Notes under the pieces: generated by a model | What the model was told of the DNA's origin: nothing | The model's database searches: none | The model's input: the letters and a program-made list of their open reading frames with translations, nothing else | Made by a program: the position numbers and the translations under genes | Assembly (NCBI GenBank): GCA_020201275.1 | Contig: JAIVHB010000005.1 | Span: forward strand, 1 to 44,286 | Source: Rhodothermaceae bacterium | GTDB lineage: Bacteria > Bacteroidota > Rhodothermia > Balneolales > Cyclonatronaceae | Direction of reading: 5' to 3' | DNA length: 44,286 nucleotides | In this document: piece by piece, positions 35,115 through 43,405 of the stretch | Layout of the letters: each line of letters opens with the position of its first letter | Position numbering within the stretch: position 1 is the stretch's first letter

Positions 35115-37988
35115 ATGATGACTGATGTGATCAAAATACTCGTTGTTGACGATAATCCGCATATGCTGAAGGGGATTACCCGCCTTTTCAGGATAAACGG
35201 GTTTGAGGTTGTGGAAGCCATGAACGGAACAGGTGCCATTGAACTGGCGCGGAGCGGCCGTCCCGATCTCATTCTGCTCGATGTAAACCTGCCCGACATT
35301 AACGGTATCGAAGTTTGCCGCCGCCTGAAATCTGATCCAGATACGGCGAATATTTTCATTGTGCATCTGTCTGCCATGCACACAAACAGCAGCAGTCAGG
35401 TAGAGGGTCTTGAAGCGGGTGCCGACGGCTATATTGTGCAGCCGATCAGCAATCAGGAACTGCTTGCCCGCATACAATCACTTTCAAGGATCATATCGGC
35501 CGAAAAGGAACTGCACAGCCGTAAACAGGAATTTGAGGCACTAGTACAGAACGCGCCCGACCTGATTGCACGTATCGACCGGAACCTTGCTTATAGTTAT
35601 GTGAATCCGGTTGTTAGCCAGGTTTTTGGCAGGAAACCGGATGAAATTCTGGGACATACCCACCAGGCGGCTGGCCTGACAGAACCGGCATACCGTCATC
35701 TGGAGGCAGCGGTATCTTCTGTATTGTCGGGAGAAACCGAAAAAATGATTGAGCTTGAATTCACTCAGGGTGAATCATCCTCATGGTTCCAGGTACGGCT
35801 TGCTCCCGAACGGGATGTGCACGGGCACATTCATTCGGTTCTGTGCATATTCAGCGATATAACTGAACGGAAAATTGCCGAAGAGGAAATCCGGCTGCTG
35901 AACAAGGACCTTGAAAACAGGGTTGAACTCAGAACAGCCGAGCTGGCACAGACAAACCGGGAACTTGAGGCAGAAATTGCTGAAAGGGAGAAAACGGAGA
36001 CAGCTCTCAGAACAAGTGAGGCCCTGATGCGTCAGATTACCGACAATATGAACGATATTGTTCTGGTAACCGACAATGATGGCATTTTAACATACATTAC
36101 GCCGTCGGTGACCACCTCTCTGGGTTTGGAACCCCGTGAATGCATTGGGCAGCCGCTTAGCCGGTATTTTGACAAAAGTGACAAGGATAAGATCGAAGAG
36201 ACCGTTGCGGTTATCAGCAGGACAGGCTTTTCGGGCAGCAGTGAGTTCAATCTTACCCATAAAAACGGCACAAATTACTGTTTCGAAATAATTTCAGGTC
36301 CTCTGCTCGACGATCATAATGGTATAGTGGGCGTTATTGGAGGTGCCAGGAACATCACTGAACGGAAACACTCGGAAGAGGCCCTCCGGAACAGAACAGA
36401 TGAACTTGCGCTGGCCAATTTAAAACTGGCAAAGGCTTCAAAACTCAAAGATGAGTTTCTTTCGAGTATGAGCCATGAGCTCAGAACACCCCTGATTGCC
36501 GTGCTTGGTATCTCGGAAGCGCTTCAGGAAGAAGTGTATGGTACGCTTACCGAAAAACAGCACAAATCGCTCAAAACCATTGAGGAAAGCGGCAGGCATC
36601 TGCTCTCTCTTATCAACGATATTCTGGATATATCTAAAATAGAGGCCGGCAAGATGGAGCTGCAATATGCCCCCATCCATGCAGACTCGCTTTGCCAGTC
36701 GAGTATTCAGTTTGTGCGCCATTCAGCACAGGAAAAAAACCTTGATCTGCAGCTTCATATTGATGAAAACACAGACAGGGTACTGGGCGATGAACGGCGC
36801 CTGAAACAAATTCTGGTCAATCTGCTGGGCAACGCCGTCAAATTTACAGAAGAGGGTGGCAGAATCGGACTCGATGTAAGGACTGATATTGAATCGGATG
36901 CCGTAGAATTTGTGGTTTGGGATACAGGAATCGGTATAGCCCCTGAGCAGATGGACAGGATGTTTCAGCCCTTCGTTCAGCTCGATTCCAGCCTTTCGAG
37001 GCAATACAGCGGTACTGGCCTGGGCCTGTCGATTGTGCGTAAACTGATCGATATGCATGGCGGAAGTATAAATCTGGAGAGCCGGGAGGGTGAGGGAAGC
37101 AAATTTACAGTGCGGCTTAACAGATACACCGAATCGGATGCCCAGGGAATGAATGAGATCGGACAAATAATGGATATTTCGGATTTTCCGGTAAACAGGA
37201 ATATCCTGGTCATTCAGGAATCAGAATCGGAGTACAGCCAGATTAACCGGTATTTGCTTGATGCGGGAATTTCTGCGAGCTTTATGCAGTCGGCAAACGG
37301 ATATCTGGAGCATGCCGGAAATCTAAATCCTGATCTGATAATCCTGGATTATAACCTGCCCGATGATGCCGGGATCGTGGTGAAATCACTGCGCGGGACA
37401 GAGGTTTTGGCAAACACACCGGTTATAGTGGCCTCCCTGGTCAAATCGGCCTCTGCGGAACTGGCCGAACCTGATGTCGCATTTCTTACCAAACCCGTAA
37501 TGCGCCAGCAGCTTTACCATACCCTGCGCGATCTTTCTGAAAATCGGGATAATGGCGATCACCTGCGATTGAACGGCCCTGAAAAAATTAACCATAAGGC
37601 AGAACCGGTGTTCAAAATCCTGCTTGGCGACGAAAACGACAGAGTAATCAGATATTTCACTGAATACACAAAAAACAGAAACATTGAGTTGGTCACGGCC
37701 TCGTCGGGTGAAGAGGTCGTCAGGTTTGCCGCAGATTTCAGCCCCGATGTTATCATTATGGATTATTCACTTGCCGGACTGGATGCGTTGGCGGCTACAA
37801 AAATAATCAGGGAGAACCATCTTCCGGGCGAGGTTAAAGTAGTAATCACAAATGGCCAGGATCTGCCGTGGTCGGAAGAAAATGCACAATCGGCTGGTGC
37901 CGATCACTATTTAATCAAGCCTGTTTCATCAAAACGGTTAGACAAAATCATTCAGCCTGAAGGCATACTCATGCCATCAGATCATTAA
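35115..37988 (+). CDS. Hybrid kinase: REC-PAS-PAS-HisKA-HATPase-REC-REC
   Basis: This 957-residue cytoplasmic phosphorelay hub has seven domains. REC1 (about 7-120) has phospho-Asp 56, but the conserved Lys is Gln 109 (GYIVQPIS). PAS1 (about 140-260) ends SDITERKIAE. A coiled coil (about 260-300) leads to PAS2 (about 300-425, ending ARNITERKHSE). HisKA has SSMSHELRTPL (His 454). HATPase has NLLGNAVKF, DTGIGIAPEQMDRMF and GTGLGLS. REC2 (about 695-815) has Asp 745 and Lys in FLTKPV, but its acidic pocket reads IQESES. REC3 (about 835-955) has Asp 883 and Lys in YLIKPV. No HPt or DNA-binding output is present. Start is ATG 35115 behind AAAGGG; a TTG precedes it in frame. It is flanked by kinase genes at 21 and 8 bases, so all three are co-transcribed. 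Confidence 0.92.
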   Translation: MMTDVIKILVVDDNPHMLKGITRLFRINGFEVVEAMNGTGAIELARSGRPDLILLDVNLPDINGIEVCRRLKSDPDTANIFIVHLSAMHTNSSSQVEGLEAGADGYIVQPISNQELLARIQSLSRIISAEKELHSRKQEFEALVQNAPDLIARIDRNLAYSYVNPVVSQVFGRKPDEILGHTHQAAGLTEPAYRHLEAAVSSVLSGETEKMIELEFTQGESSSWFQVRLAPERDVHGHIHSVLCIFSDITERKIAEEEIRLLNKDLENRVELRTAELAQTNRELEAEIAEREKTETALRTSEALMRQITDNMNDIVLVTDNDGILTYITPSVTTSLGLEPRECIGQPLSRYFDKSDKDKIEETVAVISRTGFSGSSEFNLTHKNGTNYCFEIISGPLLDDHNGIVGVIGGARNITERKHSEEALRNRTDELALANLKLAKASKLKDEFLSSMSHELRTPLIAVLGISEALQEEVYGTLTEKQHKSLKTIEESGRHLLSLINDILDISKIEAGKMELQYAPIHADSLCQSSIQFVRHSAQEKNLDLQLHIDENTDRVLGDERRLKQILVNLLGNAVKFTEEGGRIGLDVRTDIESDAVEFVVWDTGIGIAPEQMDRMFQPFVQLDSSLSRQYSGTGLGLSIVRKLIDMHGGSINLESREGEGSKFTVRLNRYTESDAQGMNEIGQIMDISDFPVNRNILVIQESESEYSQINRYLLDAGISASFMQSANGYLEHAGNLNPDLIILDYNLPDDAGIVVKSLRGTEVLANTPVIVASLVKSASAELAEPDVAFLTKPVMRQQLYHTLRDLSENRDNGDHLRLNGPEKINHKAEPVFKILLGDENDRVIRYFTEYTKNRNIELVTASSGEEVVRFAADFSPDVIIMDYSLAGLDALAATKIIRENHLPGEVKVVITNGQDLPWSEENAQSAGADHYLIKPVSSKRLDKIIQPEGILMPSDH

Positions 37989-37996
37989 GCACAATT

Positions 37997-39493
37997 ATGG
38001 AATACACAAGTACGATTTTAATTATCGACGACGAGAAAAGTGCAAGGGAAACGCTTGAGGCTCTGCTTGCCAATGAAAGTTACATCCTGCACTTTGCCAA
38101 AAACGGAACAGAAGGCCTTGAAATGGCCGTGGATCTGAATCCGGATCTGATCCTGCTCGACGTTATGATGCCGGGTGTAAACGGTTTTGAGGTCTGCAGC
38201 CGTTTACGGTCGAACCCAATGATGGCCGAGGTACCGATAATTCTTGTAACCGCCCTCGACGACCGTGATTCCCATCTGCATGGAATAGCATCCGGTGCCG
38301 ACGATTTCGTTACAAAGCCGTTCGACCGGCTGGAGCTGCGTGCCCGTATCAGGAATATCACCAGACTGAACCGGTACCGGCGGCTGGTATCTGAGAGATC
38401 CAAGTTCGAATGGGTGGTTGAACAGACCAATGAGGGCTACATCCTGCTCGATAATAACGACAGGATACAGTATGCCAATCCCCAGGCGAGAATATATCTT
38501 GGCCTTACCGATAATGAAGAACCGCCCTATCATGGCACGTTCCTGGGCAGGGCCGGTAAGGAATACGGTGTAGAACCATCGAATCTTTGGGAAGGCTGGC
38601 CTGCCAGCGCCGACCCAAAATACAACAGGTATCTTGTTCGCCCTGAAACGGATAATGCACGGGCACTGTGGCTTCAGGTTGAATCGCTTGTGTTGCCATC
38701 AGGATCGGGTTCCGAGCACCTGGTGAGGCTGCGGGATGTGACCGCAGAAATCACCCTTCAGATCGAGATGCACTCCTTCACACAGATGGTTCATCACAAG
38801 CTGAGAACACCGCTTACGTCCCTGTACGGCGGCATACAGTATCTGGCTGAGGAATCGGCCAATCTGAACGGCGAAGAGATAGCCGAAATGGCAGAAATCG
38901 CATTTAAGGGAATCGACAACCTGAGGCAGGAGGTCGAAGAGATTTTACAGTACGTGCATGTAGGACGTATGCCAACAAGCGGTGATGGATTCAGCCTGAC
39001 ACAGGTTACAGCCATGGCCGAATATCTCGGTAAGGAACTTGCAATGGACCACATCCACACCGCGATACATGGTTCCTTGTCAAAGTTCAGTATCAGGCTC
39101 ATGCCGCAGGCTATGGAACAGATACTGCGGGAACTGCTGCAGAACTCGAAAAAATTCCATCCCAAAGGCAAGCCCGATGTAAACATCATATTCGAACCGA
39201 CCGACGACGGGCGGGTACGCATCACAGTTAAAGATAACGGGCAAAGCCTCTCGCCCGAACAACTTCGGCATGTTTGGAAGCCATACTACCAGGCCGAAAA
39301 GAGTCAGAGCGGCCGCATACCGGGTATGGGCCTCGGCCTTTCGATGGTAGCCAGTCTGGTATGGGGGGTTGGGGGAACCTGCAATCTATATAATCGTGAA
39401 GATGCCAACGGTGTTGTTGTGGATATTAAAATCCCGCTCGACAGCATTGAAAAAAATAAACCGGCACGACGGAAGGCAAAAGCTTCAGTATAG
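37997..39493 (+). CDS. REC-PAS-histidine kinase with altered H-box
   Basis: This 498-residue protein has a canonical N-terminal receiver (about 5-122; DD pair, phospho-Asp 55, Thr in VTALDD, Lys in FVTKPFD). A PAS-like domain (about 135-250, EQTNEGYILLDNNDRIQYAN) follows, then HisKA (about 255-330) with MVHHKLRTPLTSL, where Lys 268 replaces the acidic residue that normally follows the phospho-His (His 267). The HATPase (about 365-480) has ELLQNSKKFHPKG, KDNGQSLSPEQ and MGLGLSMVASLV. Receiver-first kinases of this shape usually act as relays whose kinase activity is set by receiver phosphorylation. The gene starts 8 bases after the hybrid kinase. Its 3' end overlaps by 9 bases the end of a truncated trkA remnant on the other strand. 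Confidence 0.9.
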   Translation: MEYTSTILIIDDEKSARETLEALLANESYILHFAKNGTEGLEMAVDLNPDLILLDVMMPGVNGFEVCSRLRSNPMMAEVPIILVTALDDRDSHLHGIASGADDFVTKPFDRLELRARIRNITRLNRYRRLVSERSKFEWVVEQTNEGYILLDNNDRIQYANPQARIYLGLTDNEEPPYHGTFLGRAGKEYGVEPSNLWEGWPASADPKYNRYLVRPETDNARALWLQVESLVLPSGSGSEHLVRLRDVTAEITLQIEMHSFTQMVHHKLRTPLTSLYGGIQYLAEESANLNGEEIAEMAEIAFKGIDNLRQEVEEILQYVHVGRMPTSGDGFSLTQVTAMAEYLGKELAMDHIHTAIHGSLSKFSIRLMPQAMEQILRELLQNSKKFHPKGKPDVNIIFEPTDDGRVRITVKDNGQSLSPEQLRHVWKPYYQAEKSQSGRIPGMGLGLSMVASLVWGVGGTCNLYNREDANGVVVDIKIPLDSIEKNKPARRKAKASV

Positions 39494-39778
39494 CGTTAAG
39501 GACTTCCAAAAAGCCGGGCTGGTCCCTGATGCCACGATATTCACCTCGTCAACGTCGGTAGCGGCTACAACCAGATCGGCTTTGTCGACACCTGCTAGTA
39601 GCAGATCGGTAACCGAGGTGCCGCTGCCTGTAACCGGTAGTATGTCGAACCGGCTGGAGCAGTGCTGCAGGGCGGCTTCGCTCTTGTCGGGTTTGGTTAC
39701 GTTGAGTTTCTCCCGCGACAGCATCCCGACCAGATTATTGTCAACGTTTCCGGCGGTGCCAATAATTACAATGTTCAA
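39485..39778 (-). pseudogene. Truncated trkA remnant (first RCK/TrkA-N domain only)
   Basis: The 97-residue frame starts like TrkA, the NAD-binding subunit of Trk potassium uptake: MNIVIIG, REKLNVTKPDKSEAALQ, VTGSGTSVTDLLLAGVDKADLVVAATDVDEVNIVA. It then departs into SGTSPAFWKSLTLY and stops. TrkA normally has about 450 residues, so more than three quarters are missing. The nucleotide loop is also damaged: where TrkA has GxGxVG, this reads GTAGNVDNN. The start is TTG at 39778. The break point lies against the end of the convergent kinase gene, as if a deletion or rearrangement fused the two. It is divergent from a K+ channel gene that is also broken. Function is very unlikely. Confidence 0.78.
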
Positions 39779-39851
39779 AGTAATTAAATCATGATATATT
39801 CAGGATCACATATACATGATAATTAAATCTGGCGCATAGTATACCGGGTCA

Positions 39852-41376
39852 ATGAAATTTGTGAGCTCACAGTTAGTCTATTTTTTTCAGAAAAGGGATA
39901 CAAAAACCAACATCAGAAGCCTGGCCAAATTTTTGGCTGTCCTGTTAATGCTGGTAATCGCGTACAGTCTTGTGTTTCATGCCATCATGGTTATGGAAGG
40001 CAAGGATTACTCATTCGTAAGCGGCTTTTACTGGACCCTTACCGTGATGTCGACACTTGGATTGGGGGATATTGCATTTGAATCCGATCTGGGCCGAATA
40101 TTTTCCATAATTGTGCTGTTATCAGGTGTTGTTTTTCTGCTGGTGTTGCTGCCCTTCACATTTATCCAGTTTTTCTATGCCCCCTGGCTCGAGGCGCAGA
40201 AACAGAGCAAAGCCCCCAGAGAACTGCCCGATACTACCAGAAACCACGTTTTGATTGTGGGTTACGACAAGGTGATGGAAACGCTTATTGAAAAGCTTAA
40301 CAGCTATAATATTCCCTACTATCTTCTGATTAATGATCTTACAAGGGCCCTTGAACTACATGACATAGGTTTCAAGGTTGTTCTTGGCGATTATGATGAC
40401 CCGCAGACGTACCGGCAGATACGGGGAGACAGGGCAATCATGCTGGTGGCGGCACAGAACGATATGGTGAATACCAATATCACATTTACCAGGAAGATTA
40501 GATGAGCTTATTATCGGTGAAGCCCCGGTACTTGACACGCCGCTTGTCGGGAAAACGCTTGCCAGCAGCCGGATCAGGGAAGTTGTGGGGGTGAATGTGA
40601 TCGGATTCTGGGAACGGGGCAAATTCCAGACACCTAAACCGGACACCCTTATCAACGAGCACACCATACTGGTGATGGCCGGTACGATTGAACAATTGAG
40701 AAACTATAATGAGTTCTTCGGAATATTCCATGCCGTTGAGGGTGGTGTGATGATTATTGGTGGCGGACGTGTAGGCCGCGCCTGTGCGAAAGCGCTCGAG
40801 GCAAGACAAATGGACTATACCATTGTGGAAAAAAACCCGGAAATGATTAAAAATCCGGATAAATATATACTGGGTGATGCAGCCGATTATGAGGTTTTGA
40901 AAAAAGCCGGCATTGATAAGATTCATACGGTAATCATAACTTCGAATGAAGATGAATTAAACATTTACCTTACCCTTTACTTCAGAAAACTCCGGCCCGA
41001 TCTGAAAATTACCAGCCGATCGACGCTTGAGAGAAATGTTTCAACCCTGCACCGCGCAGGCGCCGATTTTGTATTGTCGTATGCATCGATGGGGGCAAAC
41101 GCGATCTTTAATGTAATGGACAACAATGAGGTTCTGATGCTGGCCGAAGGCCTCAATGTATTCCGGTATATCACGCCCCGCAAGTTTATCGGAAAAAATC
41201 TGATAGAAACAGACATCAGGGAAAAGACCGGCTGCAGCGTGATCGGGATTCAGAAAAATGATAAAATTGATATCAATCCTTCCCCCAAAAAACCATTCGA
41301 AAAGGATACAGTGATGATACTGATTGGCACCCTTGAATCGGAGCGGAAGTTTATAAGCTATGTATCAAATAAATAA
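39852..41376 (+). pseudogene. TrkA-domain potassium channel, frameshift and internal deletion
   Basis: The first frame (39852-40505) encodes TM1 (FLAVLLMLVIAYSLVFHAIMV), a pore loop with filter TLGLGD, TM2 (IFSIIVLLSGVVFLLVLLPF) and the start of an RCK domain (HVLIVGYDKV to DMVNTNITFT). It then stops four residues on. The second frame resumes at about 40492 (GRLDELIIGEAPVLDTPLVG) and runs through a full second RCK domain (MIIGGGRVGRACAKALE, DAADYEVLKKAGIDKIH) to 41376. In homologues I recall, roughly 50 to 60 residues separate the NTNxTFT and DxLxIAE blocks. Here they are adjacent and out of frame, so the lesion looks like a deletion of about 160 to 180 bases, not a single-base error. The first product alone would keep the pore but lose gating domains. 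Family call is firm. Confidence 0.85.
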
Positions 41377-41382
41377 AGGAAA

Positions 41383-41406
41383 GATCTTACCCGAAGGTCG
41401 TTTTTT
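41383..41406 (+). terminator. Weak terminator after the K+ channel gene
   Basis: GATCTT, loop ACCCG, AAGGTC (six pairs including a G-T) followed one base later by six T. It begins 7 bases after the stop of the channel gene. The stem is short. Confidence 0.35.
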
Positions 41407-41548
41407 GAACATTGCAATATTCTAATGTTTTTGTACGGGTTAAGGTGTAACAAACATCAGTTCAGAATATTATTAGGTAAAGCGGGCAAAAAAACGAGAT
41501 CTGAAGTGTTTTTTAAACCGAGAGTAGAATTTAAATCAGTCATCAATC

Positions 41549-42136
41549 ATGTATCCGACAAAAGCATTATTTCCAAGAGTCTATTACTTTGAGAAACCGA
41601 AGTCACAATATCGGAGTATAAAGCCTCAAAGCATGCGACTGGTAGAGGAGCATGAATTGAAATCAACTGGAATAACGGATCTTGATCAAACAGAAGGTAT
41701 GATTGATTTAAAAAAATACGCCGGCGCAAACGGTGAAGTATTAACTTCCAACAAAAAAGAGGTTATGCGCACACTTCATATTGAGGATAACGCCGAGATA
41801 AGGCTTATTGTAAAATGCTTCCTGAGGAAAAACTTTGCAGTTGAATCGGTAGCAACGGGGCAACAGGCACTGGAAATCATCAAGCAGAAGAAATTCGATC
41901 TGATCATCGTCGATATTAATCTCGGCGACGGACCAGATGGTATTGAAACTGCAAGACTGATCAGAAATGTGGAAGGATACGCTGATACACCCATTATTGC
42001 AGCAACAGCTAACCTCTATACCGATGTTAGAGACAACTGCATTAAAGCGGGTATTGACGCATTCATACAGAAACCTTTTCTGAAAATTGACCTGGTAAAC
42101 ACCATCAGTCAGGTTATCTACAACAGGGGAAACTGA
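41549..42136 (+). CDS. Stand-alone response regulator receiver protein
   Basis: This 195-residue protein has a C-terminal receiver domain (about 72-192). It has the acidic pair in HIEDNAEIR, phospho-Asp in LIIVDINLGDGPDG, Thr in AATANLYT and Lys in FIQKPF. It is followed by no output domain. The first 70 residues are polar and of unknown nature (YYFEKPKSQYRSIKPQS, VEEHELKSTGITDLDQ). If that segment is real coding sequence, it may be a flexible docking tail. An in-frame ATG near 41764 would start just before the receiver and is an alternative start. It could accept phosphate from the kinases of the operon at 34-39 kb, but the broken K+ channel gene lies between. The next gene begins 79 bases downstream. 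Confidence 0.85.
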   Translation: MYPTKALFPRVYYFEKPKSQYRSIKPQSMRLVEEHELKSTGITDLDQTEGMIDLKKYAGANGEVLTSNKKEVMRTLHIEDNAEIRLIVKCFLRKNFAVESVATGQQALEIIKQKKFDLIIVDINLGDGPDGIETARLIRNVEGYADTPIIAATANLYTDVRDNCIKAGIDAFIQKPFLKIDLVNTISQVIYNRGN

Positions 42137-42215
42137 ATTGGAAAACTATTAACCAGATGAAACCTTATTCAGGATATTAAACTGATAGCGGGTAACATCC
42201 CAAATACAGATCAAG

Positions 42216-42941
42216 GTGCGTAATTTAAATCCAAATATTGAGCTCGAGCAGCAGATCGATCGCTATGTGAGCGGCGAACTGAATCAGGATCAGGTAGACG
42301 AACTATGGACCCAGCTCATTCAGGAGCCATACTATGCTGAATACCTGAAAACGGTTGCCAACATCAGCCATATCATCAGCAGCTCGAAAATCCGCAAAGT
42401 TGAAACTGAGGAGATCAGATCAACAAATGTCTGGTATGCCTTTGCCGCTACCGTGGTTCTGGTAATTGGTCTGATGTCCACAATGCTCATCTACAAGGAC
42501 GCATCGGTTAACCGGTTCGATGCCATGAGCAACCTGGAAATGCACAACGTGCGCTCTACAGTTATCAGTGCCGATGAAGTTGAGGCAGGTATTCAGCATG
42601 GAATTGGCCTTGCGGTTACAGGTAATACTGATCAGGCCATCACACACCTTTCTGATCTTTACGAGAAGGTGAGCCTTGCCGACGTACGCAGCGATATTCA
42701 GCTTAATATCGGTATCATTCAGTATAACAGCTCACGCTACGAGGAAGCGAAAAACACCTTCCAGCTAATTACTGAAACCAGCAGCGACGACAAGCTGATG
42801 ATGGAGAAGGCCCTCTGGTACAAGGCCAACACCTTCCTGAAGCTCGGATCCGTTGAGGAAGCTAAACAACTTATCCGTCAGGTGCACGACATCGACGGAG
42901 CTTACAGAAGAATAGCAGCAACCTACCTGGCAAACCTGTAA
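42216..42941 (+). CDS. Anti-sigma-like N-terminus, one TM helix, periplasmic TPR domain
   Basis: This 241-residue membrane protein has a cytoplasmic N-terminal helical segment (about 8-60; IDRYVSGELNQDQVDELWTQ) that resembles the N-terminal helices of anti-sigma factors. One transmembrane helix follows (about 73-92, FAATVVLVIGLMSTMLIY). The outside part (about 110-240) has TPR-like helices (GIGLAVTGNTDQAITHLSDL, NSSRYEEAKNTFQLI, ANTFLKLGSVEEAKQLI). Such proteins commonly pair with ECF sigma factors and with CHAT proteins in this phylum, as I recall. Here a CHAT gene is convergent, but no ECF sigma gene is in view. Start is GTG 42216. A strong terminator follows the stop. Confidence 0.75.
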   Translation: MRNLNPNIELEQQIDRYVSGELNQDQVDELWTQLIQEPYYAEYLKTVANISHIISSSKIRKVETEEIRSTNVWYAFAATVVLVIGLMSTMLIYKDASVNRFDAMSNLEMHNVRSTVISADEVEAGIQHGIGLAVTGNTDQAITHLSDLYEKVSLADVRSDIQLNIGIIQYNSSRYEEAKNTFQLITETSSDDKLMMEKALWYKANTFLKLGSVEEAKQLIRQVHDIDGAYRRIAATYLANL

Positions 42942-42967
42942 GCAGACAAACACTTACACCGTATTAC

Positions 42968-43007
42968 AAAGAGCGTGAATAAGCATATTATTCACGCTCT
43001 TTTTTTG
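42968..43007 (+). terminator. Strong intrinsic terminator
   Basis: AAAGAGCGTGAATAA, loop GCATA, TTATTCACGCTCTTT and further T: fifteen pairs with a continuous T tail. It begins 27 bases after the stop of the TPR protein gene. The A run on the left makes it usable from the other strand too. Confidence 0.92.
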
Positions 43008-43405
43008 TGCGCCCATATGAGCGCATGCACCGGTAATGCCTGGTTTGCAGCAGAGCCTGCCGTAAGTGGGGGGAGGGAACAGGCAAGGTTTAAACTATAC
43101 CATGAAGCCGGTACTGGCAGGCATCAGCATAGTCGTCGTATTTGATGTCATTCAGTGTGATGTTGCCATGAGCACACTCACAGTCACGATCATCACACCC
43201 ACATCAGATACAGCGTCTGATCTACACAGTGCAGACCGGGCCGGGGCTTGCCTATGTTAGGACCCGTGTGACAACAGGTGCACCCGGGTTAGTTTTTGGG
43301 AGTGATAAGACCATCAGCTCAGACCATCATCTCGTCGGGATCACTTCCCACTACCCGCATGTATTCCGGAAGCGGAAGACACTCCCCTTTAAACCTGTAC
43401 AATTA
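43008..43405. other. Gene-poor stretch with possible decayed coding sequence
   Basis: Nearly 400 bases lie between the terminator and the CHAT gene. On the minus strand, directly after the CHAT stop, a 27-codon frame (about 43397-43317) reads YRFKGECLPLPEYMRVVG and on. Further along, the interval 43204-43094 between two stops reads CGCDDRDCECAHGNITLND, then IKYDDYADACQYRLHGIV. It has protein-like composition and five Cys but no start codon. These may be remnants of a small gene once downstream of the CHAT gene. Plus-strand frames here are not protein-like. Confidence 0.35.

Noticed and set aside
39369-39794. Plus-strand frame of 141 codons overlapping the end of the REC-kinase
   Set aside because: It is the antisense of the trkA remnant plus an alternate frame of the kinase; the Ser/Thr/Ala composition is a shadow of real coding on the other strand.
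34173-42136. Defence or phage-related island
   Set aside because: The region is dense in signalling genes, but all are ordinary two-component or transport families with base composition like the neighbours and no nuclease, helicase or reverse-transcriptase gene.
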